Under the pieces are notes generated by a model, which was not told the DNA's origin, searched no databases, and worked only from the letters and a program-made list of their open reading frames with translations. Both the position numbers and the translations under genes were made by a program. A DNA stretch of 6,361 nucleotides, taken from assembly GCA_944376955.1 (NCBI GenBank), contig CALWEB010000131.1, positions 1 through 6,361 of the forward strand, read 5' to 3'. Each line of letters starts with the position of its first letter. The stretch's first letter is position 1. The DNA is from an uncultured Agathobaculum sp. GTDB taxonomy: Bacteria > Bacillota > Clostridia > Oscillospirales > Butyricicoccaceae. Below, piece after piece: positions 5,876 to 6,361 of the stretch.

Positions 5876-5904
5876 ATTATACTACGTTTTTGCCAAAACG
5901 GCAT
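5876..5904 (-). promoter_or_regulatory. Probable promoter of livJ and the liv operon
   Basis: A perfect TATAAT (5881-5876) lies in AT-rich DNA upstream of livJ. At 17-bp spacing the -35 position reads ATGCCG (5904-5899), a poor match to TTGACA, so an activator or an alternative spacing may be involved. The start would fall near 5869, giving a leader of about 70 nt. I see no T-box motif or recognisable riboswitch in that leader. Confidence 0.65.
5885..5900. promoter_or_regulatory. Candidate operator palindrome in the livJ promoter
   Basis: CGTTTT and AAAACG form a perfect 6-bp inverted repeat around the 4-bp centre TGCC. It begins 3 bp upstream of the -10 box and fills most of the spacer, overlapping the -35 position. 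A repressor bound here would block RNA polymerase. It does not fit the CodY box or the catabolite-response element well, so the regulator is unknown. Confidence 0.45.
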
Positions 5905-6092
5905 TGTTATTTTCAATTTCCGGGTAATTTCAGGCAAAATACCGATTATCTTTTGAACAAAAATGTAAATTTTGTGCTTTCTTCCGAAAAACATTTGTCC
6001 GCCGTGCAAGGAATCATGCAACCGTTTTCAGGTCGGCGCAGGTTTCTTTGCATTCGCTGCCCCGATGGCCGCAGCCGCGCGGCCCGCAGCGC
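5905..6092. other. Intergenic region between the ispF terminator and livJ promoter, no gene recognised
   Basis: The half near livJ (5905-6000) is AT-rich and contains a second palindrome, TTTTG-AA-CAAAA (5951-5962), which shares its TTTTG/CAAAA half-sites with the promoter palindrome. The other half (about 6010-6092) is GC-rich and holds a short inverted repeat, GGCCGC/GCGGCC (6067-6072 with 6079-6084). Open frames here lack convincing start sites or protein similarity. The AT-rich part probably carries regulatory sites for livJ. Confidence 0.5.
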
Positions 6093-6125
6093 AAAAAAGC
6101 AGACCCGGACACCGTCCGGGTCTGC
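6093..6125 (-). terminator. Intrinsic terminator of ispF
   Basis: A perfect 12-bp GC-rich stem (6125-6114 with 6110-6099) has a 3-nt GGT loop and is followed on the minus strand by six T (6098-6093). It lies 25 bp after the ispF stop. It isolates the liv operon from the gene upstream. Confidence 0.95.
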
Positions 6126-6149
6126 CCATGGATTCCGTTTGTCCCCGCC

Positions 6150-6361
6150 TTATTCCACCCGCTCCAGCAGGCAGACACAATGCGCCGCGATCCCCTGTTT
6201 GGCGCCGGTAAAGCCCAGTTTTTCCTCGGTGGTTGCCTTGACCGACACGCGGGATACCTCGCAGCCAAGCGCGCCGGCGATATTTTCGCGCATCTGCATG
6301 ATATGCGGGGCGAGCTTGGGCGCCTGCGCCAACACCGTCGCGTCCAGATTGCCCAGCTGCC
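6150..6361 (-). CDS. ispF: 2-C-methyl-D-erythritol 2,4-cyclodiphosphate synthase, C-terminal part
   Basis: About 69 C-terminal residues are visible; the frame is open to the window edge and the start lies outside. The enzyme converts CDP-methylerythritol 2-phosphate to the 2,4-cyclodiphosphate and CMP in the non-mevalonate isoprenoid pathway, working as a soluble zinc-dependent homotrimer. Recognition rests on LGNLDATVLAQAPKLAPHI, the MRENIA helix, the VKATTEEKLGFTG motif that forms part of the nucleotide and active-site region, and the end GIAAHCVCLLERV. In many homologues an Arg follows GFTG; here it reads GFTGAK. The zinc ligands are in the missing N-terminal part. It may be a stand-alone IspF or the end of a fused IspDF; the window cannot tell. 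It ends with TAA at 6152-6150, followed by its own terminator. Confidence 0.94.
   Translation of the reverse strand, partial: QLGNLDATVLAQAPKLAPHIMQMRENIAGALGCEVSRVSVKATTEEKLGFTGAKQGIAAHCVCLLERVE

Noticed and set aside
5905..5945. CodY box near AATTTCAGGCAAAAT upstream of livJ
   Set aside because: The best alignment to the CodY consensus has about five mismatches in fifteen, too many to support.
4418..5956. Plus-strand open frame of 512 codons opposite livJ
   Set aside because: It lies antisense to almost all of livJ and its promoter, with no domain similarity that I recognise. It is a codon-bias shadow.
6014..6268. Minus-strand 84-codon frame overlapping ispF
   Set aside because: Most of it is out of frame with ispF and passes through the ispF terminator. 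Only its Cys-rich tail was kept as a low-interest observation.

Overview
The window looks like a chromosomal segment of a Gram-positive anaerobe of the class Clostridia (an Oscillospiraceae/Butyricicoccaceae-type genome is my guess). The reasons are the moderately high-GC coding sequence, strong AGGAGG-type ribosome binding sites, a substrate-binding protein made as a lipoprotein, and an ispF-encoded non-mevalonate isoprenoid pathway. I recognise no phage, transposon or CRISPR sequence. Every supported gene lies on the minus strand, so transcription runs from high to low coordinates.

Read in the direction of transcription, the window opens with the C-terminal end of ispF (6361 to 6150), closed by a textbook intrinsic terminator (6125 to 6093). 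About 190 bp without a recognisable gene follows, becoming AT-rich towards a promoter with a consensus -10 box (5881-5876) and a hyphenated palindrome in its spacer (5885-5900). This promoter serves a branched-chain amino acid type ABC importer in the classic order livJ-livH-livM-livG-livF: lipoprotein receptor, two permeases, two ATPases. A sixth gene, a cytidylate kinase-like protein, follows livF after 12 bp, with its ribosome binding site abutting and partly overlapping the livF stop codon. An intrinsic terminator (276-242) ends the unit. A separate transcription unit follows: an AT-rich UP-like tract, a near-perfect sigma-A promoter, tRNA-Ser(GGA) with encoded CCA, and a terminator hairpin at the window edge.

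LivJ should capture the amino acid outside the cell, LivH and LivM form the membrane channel, and LivG and LivF drive import with ATP. The 245 bp between livJ and livH holds three GC-rich stem-loops and no gene. This fits the common need for more receptor than permease. The tight spacing from livH to the cytidylate kinase-like gene (gaps of 2 to 17 bp) argues for one polycistronic message.

I found no clearly new biological system. The points most worth a second look are the three stem-loops between livJ and livH, the palindrome in the livJ promoter, the possible pairing of the livJ 5' end with its own start region, and the nucleotide-kinase-like gene as the last cistron of an amino acid importer operon.
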